Source of the DNA: CAYPEZ01 sp964409985
GTDB lineage: Bacteria; Patescibacteriota; Minisyncoccia; Phycocordibacterales; UBA6899
Assembly (NCBI GenBank): GCA_964409985.1
Contig: CAYPEZ010000015.1
Coordinates: 1 to 19,651 of the forward strand
DNA: 19,651 nt
Direction of reading: 5' to 3'
This document shows positions 1 to 6,344 of this stretch, piece after piece. The notes below the pieces were generated by a model. That model saw nothing but the letters and a program-made list of their open reading frames with translations, had not been told where the DNA came from and searched no databases. The position numbers and the translations under genes were made by a program. How positions within the stretch are numbered: position 1 is the first letter of the stretch; every line of letters starts with the position of its first letter.

Positions 1-366
1 ATCAAGGTGTGATACCGCAAGAGCAAGTTTCTCAATTGTGAGTTTCATCGCTAGGGGAGTCTTTGGCGAGATGGTAGTGGGAAATGGTCCCCAGCGCTTC
101 CGTGCTTCTTCAGGAGTATATGCGAGTGACCGTGGAATATGCGACGTCATGCGTCTTCGAAGTTCTGCAGACATACACATCAGCGCCCCAGAGAGTTCGT
201 TCCAATTCCGATATTTGCCATCACCACGATTTTCGAGGGCGAGATAATAGACCGTGTCATAGAGCGCCTGTGCCCGCATTTCTTTATTTCCATGAATGAT
301 GATGTTTGCGATTTCAGATATGAGTGGGTCTAGGACCATGCGCTTTTCTTTAGAAATATAGGGCAT
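1..366 (-). CDS. DUF6899-like protein, 5' part (runs off the window)
   Basis: Reading the minus strand from ATG at 366 gives 122 codons with no stop down to base 1, so the 3' end is outside the window. The protein begins MPYISKEKRMVLDPLISEIA and contains Y-Y-L-A-L-E-N (about 38-44), then N-W-N-E-L-S-G-A-L and a C-M-S-A-E-L-R-R-R-M stretch (about 52-72). This opening (MPYI, then a charged D-P-L-I helix) and the later N-E-x-x-G-x-L plus E-L-x-R-R pattern resemble my memory of the DUF6899 family, small proteins of unknown function common in phages and CPR genomes. The match is by pattern only. A Pro-rich stretch (S-P-K-T-P) follows at about 100. The start is supported by a TATACT box 7 nt upstream. 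It is transcribed divergently from the copper cluster. Confidence 0.6.
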   Translation of the reverse strand, partial: MPYISKEKRMVLDPLISEIANIIIHGNKEMRAQALYDTVYYLALENRGDGKYRNWNELSGALMCMSAELRRRMTSHIPRSLAYTPEEARKRWGPFPTTISPKTPLAMKLTIEKLALAVSHLD

Positions 367-373
367 ACAAAGA

Positions 374-379
374 AGTATA
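374..379 (-). promoter_or_regulatory. -10 box TATACT just upstream of the 366 start
   Basis: On the minus strand TATACT is followed by 7 nt and then the ATG at 366. A TG lies directly in front of the hexamer. The expected transcription start falls on or next to the ATG, so the mRNA would be leaderless. There is no room for a Shine-Dalgarno site. Confidence 0.5.
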
Positions 380-405
380 CATGGGTCACTTCAGCCATTT
401 TCGGG

Positions 406-424
406 CCACACTTGCCCAGTGTGG
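406..424. repeat. Perfect 7-bp inverted repeat (possible operator)
   Basis: CCACACT, 5 nt, AGTGTGG forms a perfect dyad in the 111-bp gap between the divergent 366 gene and the copper cluster. It sits about 30 bp upstream of the -10 box at 458-463, overlapping or just above where the -35 would be. It has no T tract, so it is not a terminator. It could be the binding site of a dimeric regulator, but it does not match the TACAnnTGTA cop box. Confidence 0.35.
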
Positions 425-457
425 ACAAACATCTAGGTTTAGCACGGTGTTCTCAGT

Positions 458-463
458 TATACT
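458..463 (+). promoter_or_regulatory. -10 box TATACT of the copper cluster
   Basis: TATACT lies 14 nt before the ATG at 478. A GAGGT (466-470) between them fits a short Shine-Dalgarno site 7 nt before the ATG. No convincing -35 was seen. The predicted leader is only about 8 nt. Confidence 0.45.
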
Positions 464-477
464 ATGAGGTATACATT

Positions 478-738
478 ATGAAACCTGTTCTTCTTGAGGT
501 GCTGACTTCACCTGGGTGCACGCATTGCCACGATTTTCTTGAATTTTGGAAGACGGCCGCACCTTCGTGGAGCAACGTCACATTAAAGGAGACTTCTATT
601 GTTACACCTGAAGGGCAAGCCCTCGTAGGCAAGCACCAGATATTTGCATCGCCAGGAATTCTATTAAATGGCGAACTTTTTGCAACCGGAGGAGTCAATA
701 AAGATAAGTTTGTAGAAAAGTTAAAATCCCTGTCGTAA
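478..738 (+). CDS. Small thioredoxin/glutaredoxin-fold protein (CTHC)
   Basis: An 86-residue protein opening MKPVLLEVLTSPGCTHCHDF. A hydrophobic beta strand leads into a C14-T-H-C17 redox motif followed by a helix, and later S-P-G-I-L-L-N-G (about 59-66) resembles the cis-Pro plus strand of the thioredoxin fold. Length and layout fit small thioredoxin-like or glutaredoxin-like disulfide carriers, and there is no signal peptide, so it should act in the cytosol. The ATG at 478 is chosen over an earlier in-frame ATG at 412 because 478 has GAGGT and a -10 box just upstream, and the residues before it do not look like part of the fold. It is first in the copper cluster and next to a CcdA/DsbD-like protein, so it may feed or receive electrons through that protein (inference). 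Confidence 0.8.
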   Translation: MKPVLLEVLTSPGCTHCHDFLEFWKTAAPSWSNVTLKETSIVTPEGQALVGKHQIFASPGILLNGELFATGGVNKDKFVEKLKSLS

Positions 739-768
739 GTTTCTCCGCTCCTTCCTTCGCTCTTTCGT

Positions 769-2292
769 ATGACTCCAGAAAAAACATCGCATAACATCAT
801 CCTCCTTGCGGCACTAGGACTTACGGTCATTACTGCAGTAGCACTCATTTGGTTTTTCTTCTTCCTCCCTACAGGCGATCTCGGACAACTCGGGTGGTAT
901 CTCTTTTCGTTTGCGGCCGGGCTCACGATGATTGTGATGCCGTGTACGCTTCCACTCGCATTTGTGATTGTTCCTATGGTGATGGGCAAGGGGATCGGGA
1001 AAGGGCTCCGCATGGCACTCTCGTTTGGGACTGGTGTTGCGCTCATGCTCTCCCTCTATGGGGTGATCGCTGCAGCCTTTGGAAAAGCAGGCATTCAGTA
1101 CCTTGGCGCAGACGGAGAGGGAATAAAGAATTGGATCTATTTCCTTGCGGGAATTTTTGCCTACACCTTTGCACTTGGAGAAATTGGCCTGGTAAAGTTC
1201 CGCATGCCCAGCTACACAGGAAGTGCACCAAGTTTTATTCAGATGCAGAAGGATGAGACCAAAGCATTTCTCCTCGGTCTTTTCTTGGGGAATGTCGGCG
1301 TAGGATGTCCACACCCAGCCACTCCGCTCATTCTCATCGAGATCGCTTCATCAGGAAATATTTTCTACGGATGGACGCTTTTCCTTATTCATGCGATTGG
1401 TCGTGTTATTCCACTCCTCATTCTTTCGCTTCTCGCTGTTGGAGGGATCAACGGCCTCTCGTGGCTTATGGCTCGCAAAGACAAGATCGAGCGCGCGACA
1501 GGTTGGGCGATGGTATTCGTGGCGGGCTTTATCCTCACGCTTGGACTCTTTTCGCATGACTGGTGGGTTAATTCAGGTCAGCACAATCTTCTTGAAAAGC
1601 TCACCAACGAGCATGGAGTCAATGAGGCGCTTAATACAAACCTTGGAACCAACGTTGCTCATGTCCATGGACTTGAGACAGGTGTGGGTCTTTTTGGACA
1701 GCCGCTTGAATGGGGGAATTGGTTTATTGTTATCCTCTGGATCGTGCCGCTATGGTGGTACTGGCTAAAAGAACGCAAGCGGGTGAAGTCAACACCAGCG
1801 CTTCGCATGCAGGCCATTGAGCACAAGATGGACAAGCTTCGTGAAGAACTTCGAAGCTACGAAATTTCAACACATATTCCTGAGAGCGCACATGGAGCTC
1901 GGATAAAAGAAATCGAAACCCTTATAGATGGACTCGAACAAGAACGTCGTGCGCACGAGGAGGTAGAGCAGTACGGAACTGGGTCAGGTCTCAGAAACCC
2001 GGAAGCACAAGAGTATGAGGAGAAGCTCTTGTCGCAGAGAAGAGGGAAATACTTCTTTGCATCACTCTTCATTGTTGTGACGTTCGCATGGGCACTTCCT
2101 ATGTGGTTCCGTTATGTTGCCAGTGGTGGATCTCATGACCACGGAGGCACTACCGCAGCCGCAGCGCTTCCGAAAGTCAGTGAAGTCATTGCGATATTGG
2201 ACGGTAGGACCCCAGGAACAAAATCACAAGACCCGCAATCTGAAGTTGCACCTGCACCAGCTGCTGGGGATGGTCATAATCATACTCATTAA
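769..2292 (+). CDS. CcdA/DsbD-type transmembrane protein with coiled coil and His-rich tail
   Basis: A 507-residue membrane protein. The N-terminal half has about seven hydrophobic segments (near 10-33, 43-70, 81-104, 121-142, 166-190, 199-232, 244-262) with V-M-P-C59-T-L-P and G-V-G-C180-P-H-P-A-T-P. These match the two conserved Cys-Pro sites of the CcdA/DsbD core, which carries electrons across the membrane from thioredoxin. After this come a further span (about 317-333), a charged coiled coil (about 343-415), another span (about 427-446) and a tail with H-D-H (455-457) and a final G-H-N-H-T-H. The extra domains are not typical of CcdA. The His clusters and the neighbours suggest metal binding or delivery. 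The start has no Shine-Dalgarno site, only a pyrimidine-rich run. It is in the same frame as the thioredoxin-like gene, 30 nt downstream. Confidence 0.8.
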   Translation: MTPEKTSHNIILLAALGLTVITAVALIWFFFFLPTGDLGQLGWYLFSFAAGLTMIVMPCTLPLAFVIVPMVMGKGIGKGLRMALSFGTGVALMLSLYGVIAAAFGKAGIQYLGADGEGIKNWIYFLAGIFAYTFALGEIGLVKFRMPSYTGSAPSFIQMQKDETKAFLLGLFLGNVGVGCPHPATPLILIEIASSGNIFYGWTLFLIHAIGRVIPLLILSLLAVGGINGLSWLMARKDKIERATGWAMVFVAGFILTLGLFSHDWWVNSGQHNLLEKLTNEHGVNEALNTNLGTNVAHVHGLETGVGLFGQPLEWGNWFIVILWIVPLWWYWLKERKRVKSTPALRMQAIEHKMDKLREELRSYEISTHIPESAHGARIKEIETLIDGLEQERRAHEEVEQYGTGSGLRNPEAQEYEEKLLSQRRGKYFFASLFIVVTFAWALPMWFRYVASGGSHDHGGTTAAAALPKVSEVIAILDGRTPGTKSQDPQSEVAPAPAAGDGHNHTH

Positions 2293-2298
2293 ACGACA

Positions 2299-2307
2299 TG
2301 ATACTAT
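2299..2307 (+). promoter_or_regulatory. Extended -10 TGATACTAT before the 2316 start
   Basis: TGA-TACTAT is followed by 8 nt and the ATG at 2316. The expected transcription start is at or next to the ATG. This supports 2316 over the in-frame ATG at 2298, which lies inside the putative promoter. Confidence 0.4.
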
Positions 2308-2315
2308 TACCTCAT

Positions 2316-2597
2316 ATGAAGAAGATCCTTGTTTCCTTGATGTTTTTATTTGCAATCGGTATGCCGTTACTTTCTTTTGCTGATGCTGGTCATGCTGCCG
2401 GGGAGCCACATCTGGATGCTCATACACAATCAGGTGCTGTGCACGTGCATGATGACGGATCCTTCCACGATCACGGAACTGAGGGCTTTGAACTCGCAAC
2501 ACCATGGTCATCTCGGTGGTGGATACTTGTTGGAGTATCACTCATCCTTATGGGCTTATTGTCTATAAGTGTCGATAAATATTTACGCGTTCAATAA
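2316..2597 (+). CDS. Secreted His-rich, C-terminally anchored small protein
   Basis: A 93-residue protein. Residues 1-24 (MKKILVSLMFLFAIGMPLLS then FADA) form a classic signal peptide with a likely cleavage near F-A-D-A. The exposed middle carries seven histidines (26, 32, 36, 43, 45, 51, 53), including H-V-H and H-D-H. A C-terminal hydrophobic segment (about 68-85, starting R-W-W-I-L-V-G) would anchor it, leaving a short basic tail. I recognise no named family. Position between the His-tailed CcdA-like protein and the cupredoxin, plus the histidines, points to binding copper or another soft metal on the outer face of the membrane (inference). It starts 23 nt after the previous stop. The 2316 start is chosen because it gives the M-K-K signal-peptide opening. 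Confidence 0.7.
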   Translation: MKKILVSLMFLFAIGMPLLSFADAGHAAGEPHLDAHTQSGAVHVHDDGSFHDHGTEGFELATPWSSRWWILVGVSLILMGLLSISVDKYLRVQ

Positions 2598-2617
2598 CAT
2601 TTTTTTTGAGCACTATT

Positions 2618-3052
2618 ATGAACAAATTCGTCATTATTGGAATTGTACTCCTTGTCCTTATCGGTGGTGGAGTCGCTTACAAGTCAACAAACAAAGAATC
2701 ACAACAGCAGACTGCGAATGCTGTTGCGCAAGGAAAGGTACGTGAGATTACTGTGACTGCGACCAAAAATCGCTGGGAGTTTAAGCCAGACATGATTGAG
2801 GTGGATCAAGGTGATACTGTGCGGCTTTCGTTTGTGAATGAAGATTCTTATGACCATGGTGTCCAGATTGATGCGTACGGGGTGTCTCAGCGCATTCCCG
2901 CAAACTCAACAGCCATCATTCCTGAGTTTGTTGCAACAAAGGCAGGGGATTATCCATTTATCTGCTCTGTTTCTTGTGGGTCTGGTATTGTTGACGGAAA
3001 AGAGCGAGGACACTTTGATCAGACGGGGATCCTCCGTGTGAAGCCTCGGTAG
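2618..3052 (+). CDS. Membrane-anchored cupredoxin, CuA-like motif
   Basis: A 144-residue protein. One N-terminal span (about 4-20) acts as an anchor or uncleaved signal, followed by a linker rich in Gln and Ala. A cupredoxin beta-sandwich (about 40-143) starts with K-V-R-E-I-T-V-T-A and contains N-R-W-E-F-K-P. The candidate copper ligands are H80 (in Y-D-H-G-V), C116, C120 (C-S-V-S-C-G) and H132. Two cysteines spaced C-x3-C followed by G resemble the CuA site of cytochrome oxidase subunit II and nitrous-oxide reductase. The last part is altered: H132 comes 12 residues after C120 instead of 4, and the position of the usual Met ligand is Q135. No oxidase subunits are nearby, so copper storage or transfer fits better than respiration. 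The ATG at 2618 is preferred over a TTG at 2606. Confidence 0.8.
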   Translation: MNKFVIIGIVLLVLIGGGVAYKSTNKESQQQTANAVAQGKVREITVTATKNRWEFKPDMIEVDQGDTVRLSFVNEDSYDHGVQIDAYGVSQRIPANSTAIIPEFVATKAGDYPFICSVSCGSGIVDGKERGHFDQTGILRVKPR

Positions 3053-3076
3053 TACTTTTCAGCTAATCAATATCGT

Positions 3077-5437
3077 ATGGCAGTACAAAAAGTCATTCTC
3101 AAAGTCAAAGGTATGCACTGTGCCTCATGCTCAGTGCTTATCGATAAGCTTGTAGGAAAACAGGCCGGGGTTTCTTCAATTCAAACAAGTTACGGGAGTG
3201 AGAAGACTGCCATTGAATACGATGAAAGCCAGATTTCCCTTGAGAAGATTGATGAATTCATTAACAAGCTTGGATACGATCTCATTCGTCCAAGCGAAGA
3301 TACAGCCAGCATAGAAGAAGAAGAGCGTAAGGATGAAAAGAAAATCATTGAAGCAAAGAAGCGTTTTAAGGCAGCCGCCTTCCTCTCTGCTCCGATTGTC
3401 GTCTACTACATGCTCATTCACATGTTCAATCTTCCGCATGTTCATGCAATCTGGGGGATAGACCTCAACTTCATCTACTGGATCCTTTCGACACCGATTC
3501 AGTTTGTCATCGGGTGGCAATTCTACAAGAATTCATTCACCTCTATTCGTGTCGGTGCGGCAAACATGGATGTGCTGGTGATGATTGGAACCAGCGCTGC
3601 CTACTTTTACTCCATGTTCGGATTTCTCTTCTTCAACATCGATCACCCATTCTGGGAGTCTTCTGCGGCACTCATGACATTTATTCTTCTTGGCCGCTAT
3701 GTCGAAGTATTAGCAAAGGGACGTGCATCTGCGGCTATTAAAGAGCTTTTGAAACTTGAGGCGAAAGAAGCGCACGTCATGCGTGATGGCCAAGAAGTGA
3801 CTATTCCTCTTGGCGATCTCAAGGTGGGAGATGTTGTGATTGTTCGCCCAGGAGAGAAGATTCCCGTTGACGGAACAATTGTCGAAGGGAAGACACATAT
3901 TGATGAGAAGGTTGTCACAGGAGAGTCGATGCCGGTTGGGAAGACTGTGGGCGACAAAGCTATTGGCGCCACAATCAACCAAGAAGGCCTCATCAAGTTT
4001 AAGGCCGAGAAAGTGGGGAAGGACACGCTCCTCTATCAGATCATTCGCATGGTTGAGGAAGCCCAGGCAAAGCGCGCTCCTGTTCAAGACCTCGTTGATA
4101 AAGTATCCGAGTATTTTGTTCCTGCCGTTGTTATTCTCTCCGTTGTCGTCTTCATCGGATGGTACTTTATCGGAGAATTCCCATTTCGCGCGGCCCTCAT
4201 CAAGATGATTGCTGTTCTTGTGATTTCTTGCCCGTGTGCCATGGGTCTTGCGACACCAACAGCACTCGTCGTTGGTATTGGCCGGGCAGCAAAGTATGGA
4301 ATTATCTTGAAAGGTGGTGAGGCATTGGAAATGGCATACCGTATTAACGCAATTGTGTTTGACAAAACAGGCACACTGACGATTGGGAAACCTGTTGTGA
4401 CTGACTTTGAAGTTATCGACCCGGCATTTAAGAAGGATGACCTCGTCTATATGGCCGCATCACTCGAAACTGGAAGCGAACACCCACTCGCACGTGCTGT
4501 TGTCGAGAAGGGCAAGGAGACGGGGAAGAAACTCGAAGAACCAAAGGACTTCAAAGCGATTTCCGGCATGGGTCTTGAAGGAAAGGTGATGAACCGCCAC
4601 ATCATCATTGGAAACCAAAAGTGTATGGAACTTGTGAAGATTGATACCAAAGGTCAAGAAGAAGTCATGCATCGCCTACAAGATGAAGCGAAGACGGCGG
4701 TCTATATGATTGTTGATGGCAAGCTCGCAGCAGTTATTGGTATGGCAGATACACTCAGGCCATTTGCCAAGGAGGCCATTGAAGAGCTCAAGAAGATGGG
4801 GAAGGAAATTGTGATGATTACTGGGGATAATCCAAAGACTGCAAATGCGATTGCCCGTGTGGTGGGTATTGACCGAGTGCTTGCAGAAGTGCTTCCTCAA
4901 GACAAGGCCGAGAACGTAAAGAAACTCCAAGCAGAAGGGAAGAAGGTTGCGATGGTGGGTGATGGTATCAATGACTCCCCAGCACTTGCTCAGGCAGATC
5001 TCGGTATCGCAATTGGGTCAGGCTCTGATGTGGCTATTGAGACCGGTGAAATCATTCTTGTAAAAGACGACCTTCGTGATGTGGTGACAGCTATCCAGCT
5101 TTCTGCAAAGACCATCAAGAAAGTCTGGCAGAATCTCTTCTGGGCATTCTTCTACAACGTTGTCGCAATTCCTGTTGCTGCTGGTGCCCACCTTCTCATC
5201 ACCCAGACGGGAGGTCAGCCAGCGCAGTGGGTCCTCAATATCGAGCAAGCGTGGGGATCATGGGGGACTGTCTTCCGTAACCTCTCTCAAGCGACCCTTC
5301 GACCTGAGATTGCCGGATTTGCCATGGCCTTCAGCTCTGTCTCTGTTGTCTTGAACTCGCTCTCTCTTAAGCGCTATGTCCCTCCAATCGAAAAGCGTAT
5401 GGCTAAAGAGGAGAAAGCGTCAAAGGGCAAAAAGTGA
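3077..5437 (+). CDS. copA: Cu+-exporting P1B-type ATPase
   Basis: A 786-residue copper pump that couples ATP hydrolysis to export of Cu+ across the membrane. Seen in order: an N-terminal HMA domain (about 5-70) with G-M-H-C-A-S-C (12-18); eight spans; the actuator T-G-E-S (281-284); the membrane metal site C385-P-C387; the phosphorylation site D429-K-T-G-T; the nucleotide-binding S-E-H-P (H469); T-G-D-N (582-585); and G-D-G-I-N-D (628-633). The Cu+-specific residues Y693-N694 in span 7 and M750-x-x-S-S in span 8 are both present, which separates it from Zn or Cd pumps. Unusual: the outside loop between spans 7 and 8 (about 703-743) is expanded and Trp/Gln-rich. It follows the cupredoxin by 24 nt. 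There is no clear Shine-Dalgarno site or promoter of its own, so it is likely co-transcribed. Confidence 0.95.
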   Translation: MAVQKVILKVKGMHCASCSVLIDKLVGKQAGVSSIQTSYGSEKTAIEYDESQISLEKIDEFINKLGYDLIRPSEDTASIEEEERKDEKKIIEAKKRFKAAAFLSAPIVVYYMLIHMFNLPHVHAIWGIDLNFIYWILSTPIQFVIGWQFYKNSFTSIRVGAANMDVLVMIGTSAAYFYSMFGFLFFNIDHPFWESSAALMTFILLGRYVEVLAKGRASAAIKELLKLEAKEAHVMRDGQEVTIPLGDLKVGDVVIVRPGEKIPVDGTIVEGKTHIDEKVVTGESMPVGKTVGDKAIGATINQEGLIKFKAEKVGKDTLLYQIIRMVEEAQAKRAPVQDLVDKVSEYFVPAVVILSVVVFIGWYFIGEFPFRAALIKMIAVLVISCPCAMGLATPTALVVGIGRAAKYGIILKGGEALEMAYRINAIVFDKTGTLTIGKPVVTDFEVIDPAFKKDDLVYMAASLETGSEHPLARAVVEKGKETGKKLEEPKDFKAISGMGLEGKVMNRHIIIGNQKCMELVKIDTKGQEEVMHRLQDEAKTAVYMIVDGKLAAVIGMADTLRPFAKEAIEELKKMGKEIVMITGDNPKTANAIARVVGIDRVLAEVLPQDKAENVKKLQAEGKKVAMVGDGINDSPALAQADLGIAIGSGSDVAIETGEIILVKDDLRDVVTAIQLSAKTIKKVWQNLFWAFFYNVVAIPVAAGAHLLITQTGGQPAQWVLNIEQAWGSWGTVFRNLSQATLRPEIAGFAMAFSSVSVVLNSLSLKRYVPPIEKRMAKEEKASKGKK

Positions 5438-5468
5438 TAGACTGTGTTGGTGTGATAAATAGGACATT

Positions 5469-5800
5469 ATGATGAATCCAGAACAATATTCTCCAACAGA
5501 CCCAGATGTGAATGACTCACCAGAAGAGCGAGCGAGTAAAATGCAGCCTATTACGGGGAACTTGCAAATAATCTTGGTATTGGCGACGAGGGTGATAAAA
5601 GAGCTGATGATCATCCCGCACAAGGTAGTGTAGAGAGAGAGCCTGTCCGTAATGATGGGGGCGATTATCGCGTGGGAGGGAAGTCCATATTTGCTCAATG
5701 GGCAGGAAAGCTCCGTTTCAAAAACCAAAAAACAGACCATTTAAAGGACGGCGAAGAGGTTAGGCGGATAAAGAGGGGGGAAGATACAAATCTCCATTAG
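5469..5800 (+). pseudogene. Small charged protein gene broken by a -1 frameshift
   Basis: From ATG 5469 (or 5472, which has AGGA 7 nt upstream) the frame reads M-M-N-P-E-Q-Y-S-P-T-D-P then V-N-D-S-P-E-E-R-A-S-K, after which it turns into unlikely hydrophobic sequence and stops at 5630. From 5540 the -1 frame is open for 86 sense codons to TAG at 5798-5800. It reads A-A-Y-Y-G-E-L-A-N-N-L-G-I-G-D-E-G-D-K and so on, ending R-G-E-D-T-N-L-H. The two halves join naturally at the AAAA run (5538-5541), giving about 110 acidic and basic residues with no membrane span. I recognise no family. Possible readings: one A lost by mutation, a sequencing or assembly error, or programmed slippage, although the run is not a standard X-XXY-YYZ heptamer. 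It lies between the copper pump and the copper chaperone. Confidence 0.6.
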
Positions 5801-5802
5801 TC

Positions 5803-5811
5803 TGTTATAAT
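5803..5811 (+). promoter_or_regulatory. Extended -10 TGTTATAAT before copZ
   Basis: A consensus extended -10 (TGn plus TATAAT) ends 8 nt before the ATG at 5820. Position +1 would be at or next to the A of that ATG, so copZ can be made from its own leaderless message. The -35 region is poor (GATACA at 5783-5788). Confidence 0.6.
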
Positions 5812-5819
5812 GGCATTCT

Positions 5820-6032
5820 ATGGCAATACAGAAACTCCATATGGATATCGATGGTATGCACTGTGGCGCATGCGCAACAGGCATCCAGATGGTCACTGAA
5901 GGGATCGACGGTGTCTCAAATGTCTTTGTAAGTTATGACAACAAGAGCGGTGACTGGGAATTTGATGACACGAAGACCTCTAAAGCAGCTATTGTGAAAG
6001 AGATCGAAGCATTAGGCTATAAGGCAAAATAA
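5820..6032 (+). CDS. copZ: Copper chaperone, HMA domain (CopZ-like)
   Basis: A 70-residue single HMA domain with the metal motif G-M-H-C15-G-A-C18 after the first beta strand and the closing A-L-G-Y found at the end of many HMA folds. This is the usual length for CopZ-type chaperones, which bind Cu+ in the cytosol and hand it to the HMA domain of a CopA pump. The gene sits downstream of copA on the same strand and has its own strong extended -10 promoter, so it can be expressed separately from the rest. It could instead serve another soft metal such as mercury, but the neighbouring Cu+-type ATPase makes copper most likely. A strong terminator follows within 10 nt. Confidence 0.9.
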   Translation: MAIQKLHMDIDGMHCGACATGIQMVTEGIDGVSNVFVSYDNKSGDWEFDDTKTSKAAIVKEIEALGYKAK

Positions 6033-6041
6033 CATACTTTT

Positions 6042-6069
6042 AAAAAACCACCCGGAAGGGTGGTTTTTT
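6042..6069. terminator. Rho-independent terminator after copZ
   Basis: A perfect 12-bp stem, AAAAAACCACCC, a GGAA loop, then GGGTGGTTTTTT. The T run makes it a strong terminator on the plus strand for the copper cluster. The A run would let it act on the other strand too. Confidence 0.9.
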
Positions 6070-6073
6070 AATT

Positions 6074-6096
6074 TGTGTATAAACCTGTGTATAACC
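6074..6096 (+). promoter_or_regulatory. Tandem TATAA repeats, possible ncRNA promoter
   Basis: TGTGTATAAACC is followed at once by TGTGTATAACC, giving two -10-like boxes (TATAAA 6078-6083 and TATAAC 6090-6095) 12 bp apart. They lie directly upstream of the structured stretch that ends in a plus-strand terminator. No -35 was recognised. They could be alternative promoters for that RNA. Confidence 0.35.
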
Positions 6097-6101
6097 TGTG
6101 A

Positions 6102-6324
6102 GCGAAGTGTGAGTAAAGGTCTACACTATGAGTATCTGGCGCTGTACCGCCAAAAGGACTCTTACTTCAGGTCAAAAGCGTCCGAGGTATTCGTGTGCAG
6201 CCCTAGGTGTTTAGCGCTCAGGAGGCCAACCCTTTTTTTGGGGACCTCAACAGATTGGGAGGTCATACTCTCAAGATGCCGAAAGGGCACGGGGGATCCG
6301 TAAGGATCCCCCACTTTCTTTTTC
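6102..6324 (+). ncRNA. Probable structured non-coding RNA, class unknown
   Basis: This 220-nt stretch lies between convergent genes, contains no convincing protein frame, has -10-like boxes in front and a clear plus-strand terminator at the end. Helices visible by eye: 6112-6122 pairs with 6156-6166 (11 positions, one mismatch, two GU) and encloses a T-G-G-C-G / C-G-C-C-A hairpin (6137-6141 with 6148-6152). A GAGG...CCTC arm carries a CCC-T7-GGG hairpin near 6210-6247, and a TGCC...GGCA hairpin lies near 6277-6289. Length is in the range of 6S RNA, but I see no 6S, SRP, RNase P or tmRNA signature, so no class is assigned. Confidence 0.5.
6291..6324 (+). terminator. Rho-independent terminator of the ncRNA
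   Basis: GGGGGATCC, loop GTAA, GGATCCCCC form a perfect 9-bp stem with a GNRA-type loop, followed by ACTTTCTTTTTC. The pyrimidine run is only on the plus-strand exit, so it ends a plus-strand transcript and not the minus-strand receiver genes that face it. Confidence 0.85.
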
Positions 6325-6344
6325 AGAGGAAAAACAAGAAGAAA

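Noticed and set aside
462..1046. Long minus-strand open frame opposite the thioredoxin-like and CcdA-like genes
   Set aside because: Lies antisense to well-supported genes, with low-complexity Ser/Pro/Thr translation and no start signals.
5469..5800. Standard programmed -1 frameshift signal
   Set aside because: GTAAAATG is not a canonical X-XXY-YYZ slippery heptamer and no obvious downstream pseudoknot was seen, so mutation or error is at least as likely.
6102..6324. SRP RNA or 6S RNA
   Set aside because: No GGAAGGAAGCAGC-type SRP loop. No clear closing stem with a central bubble as in 6S.
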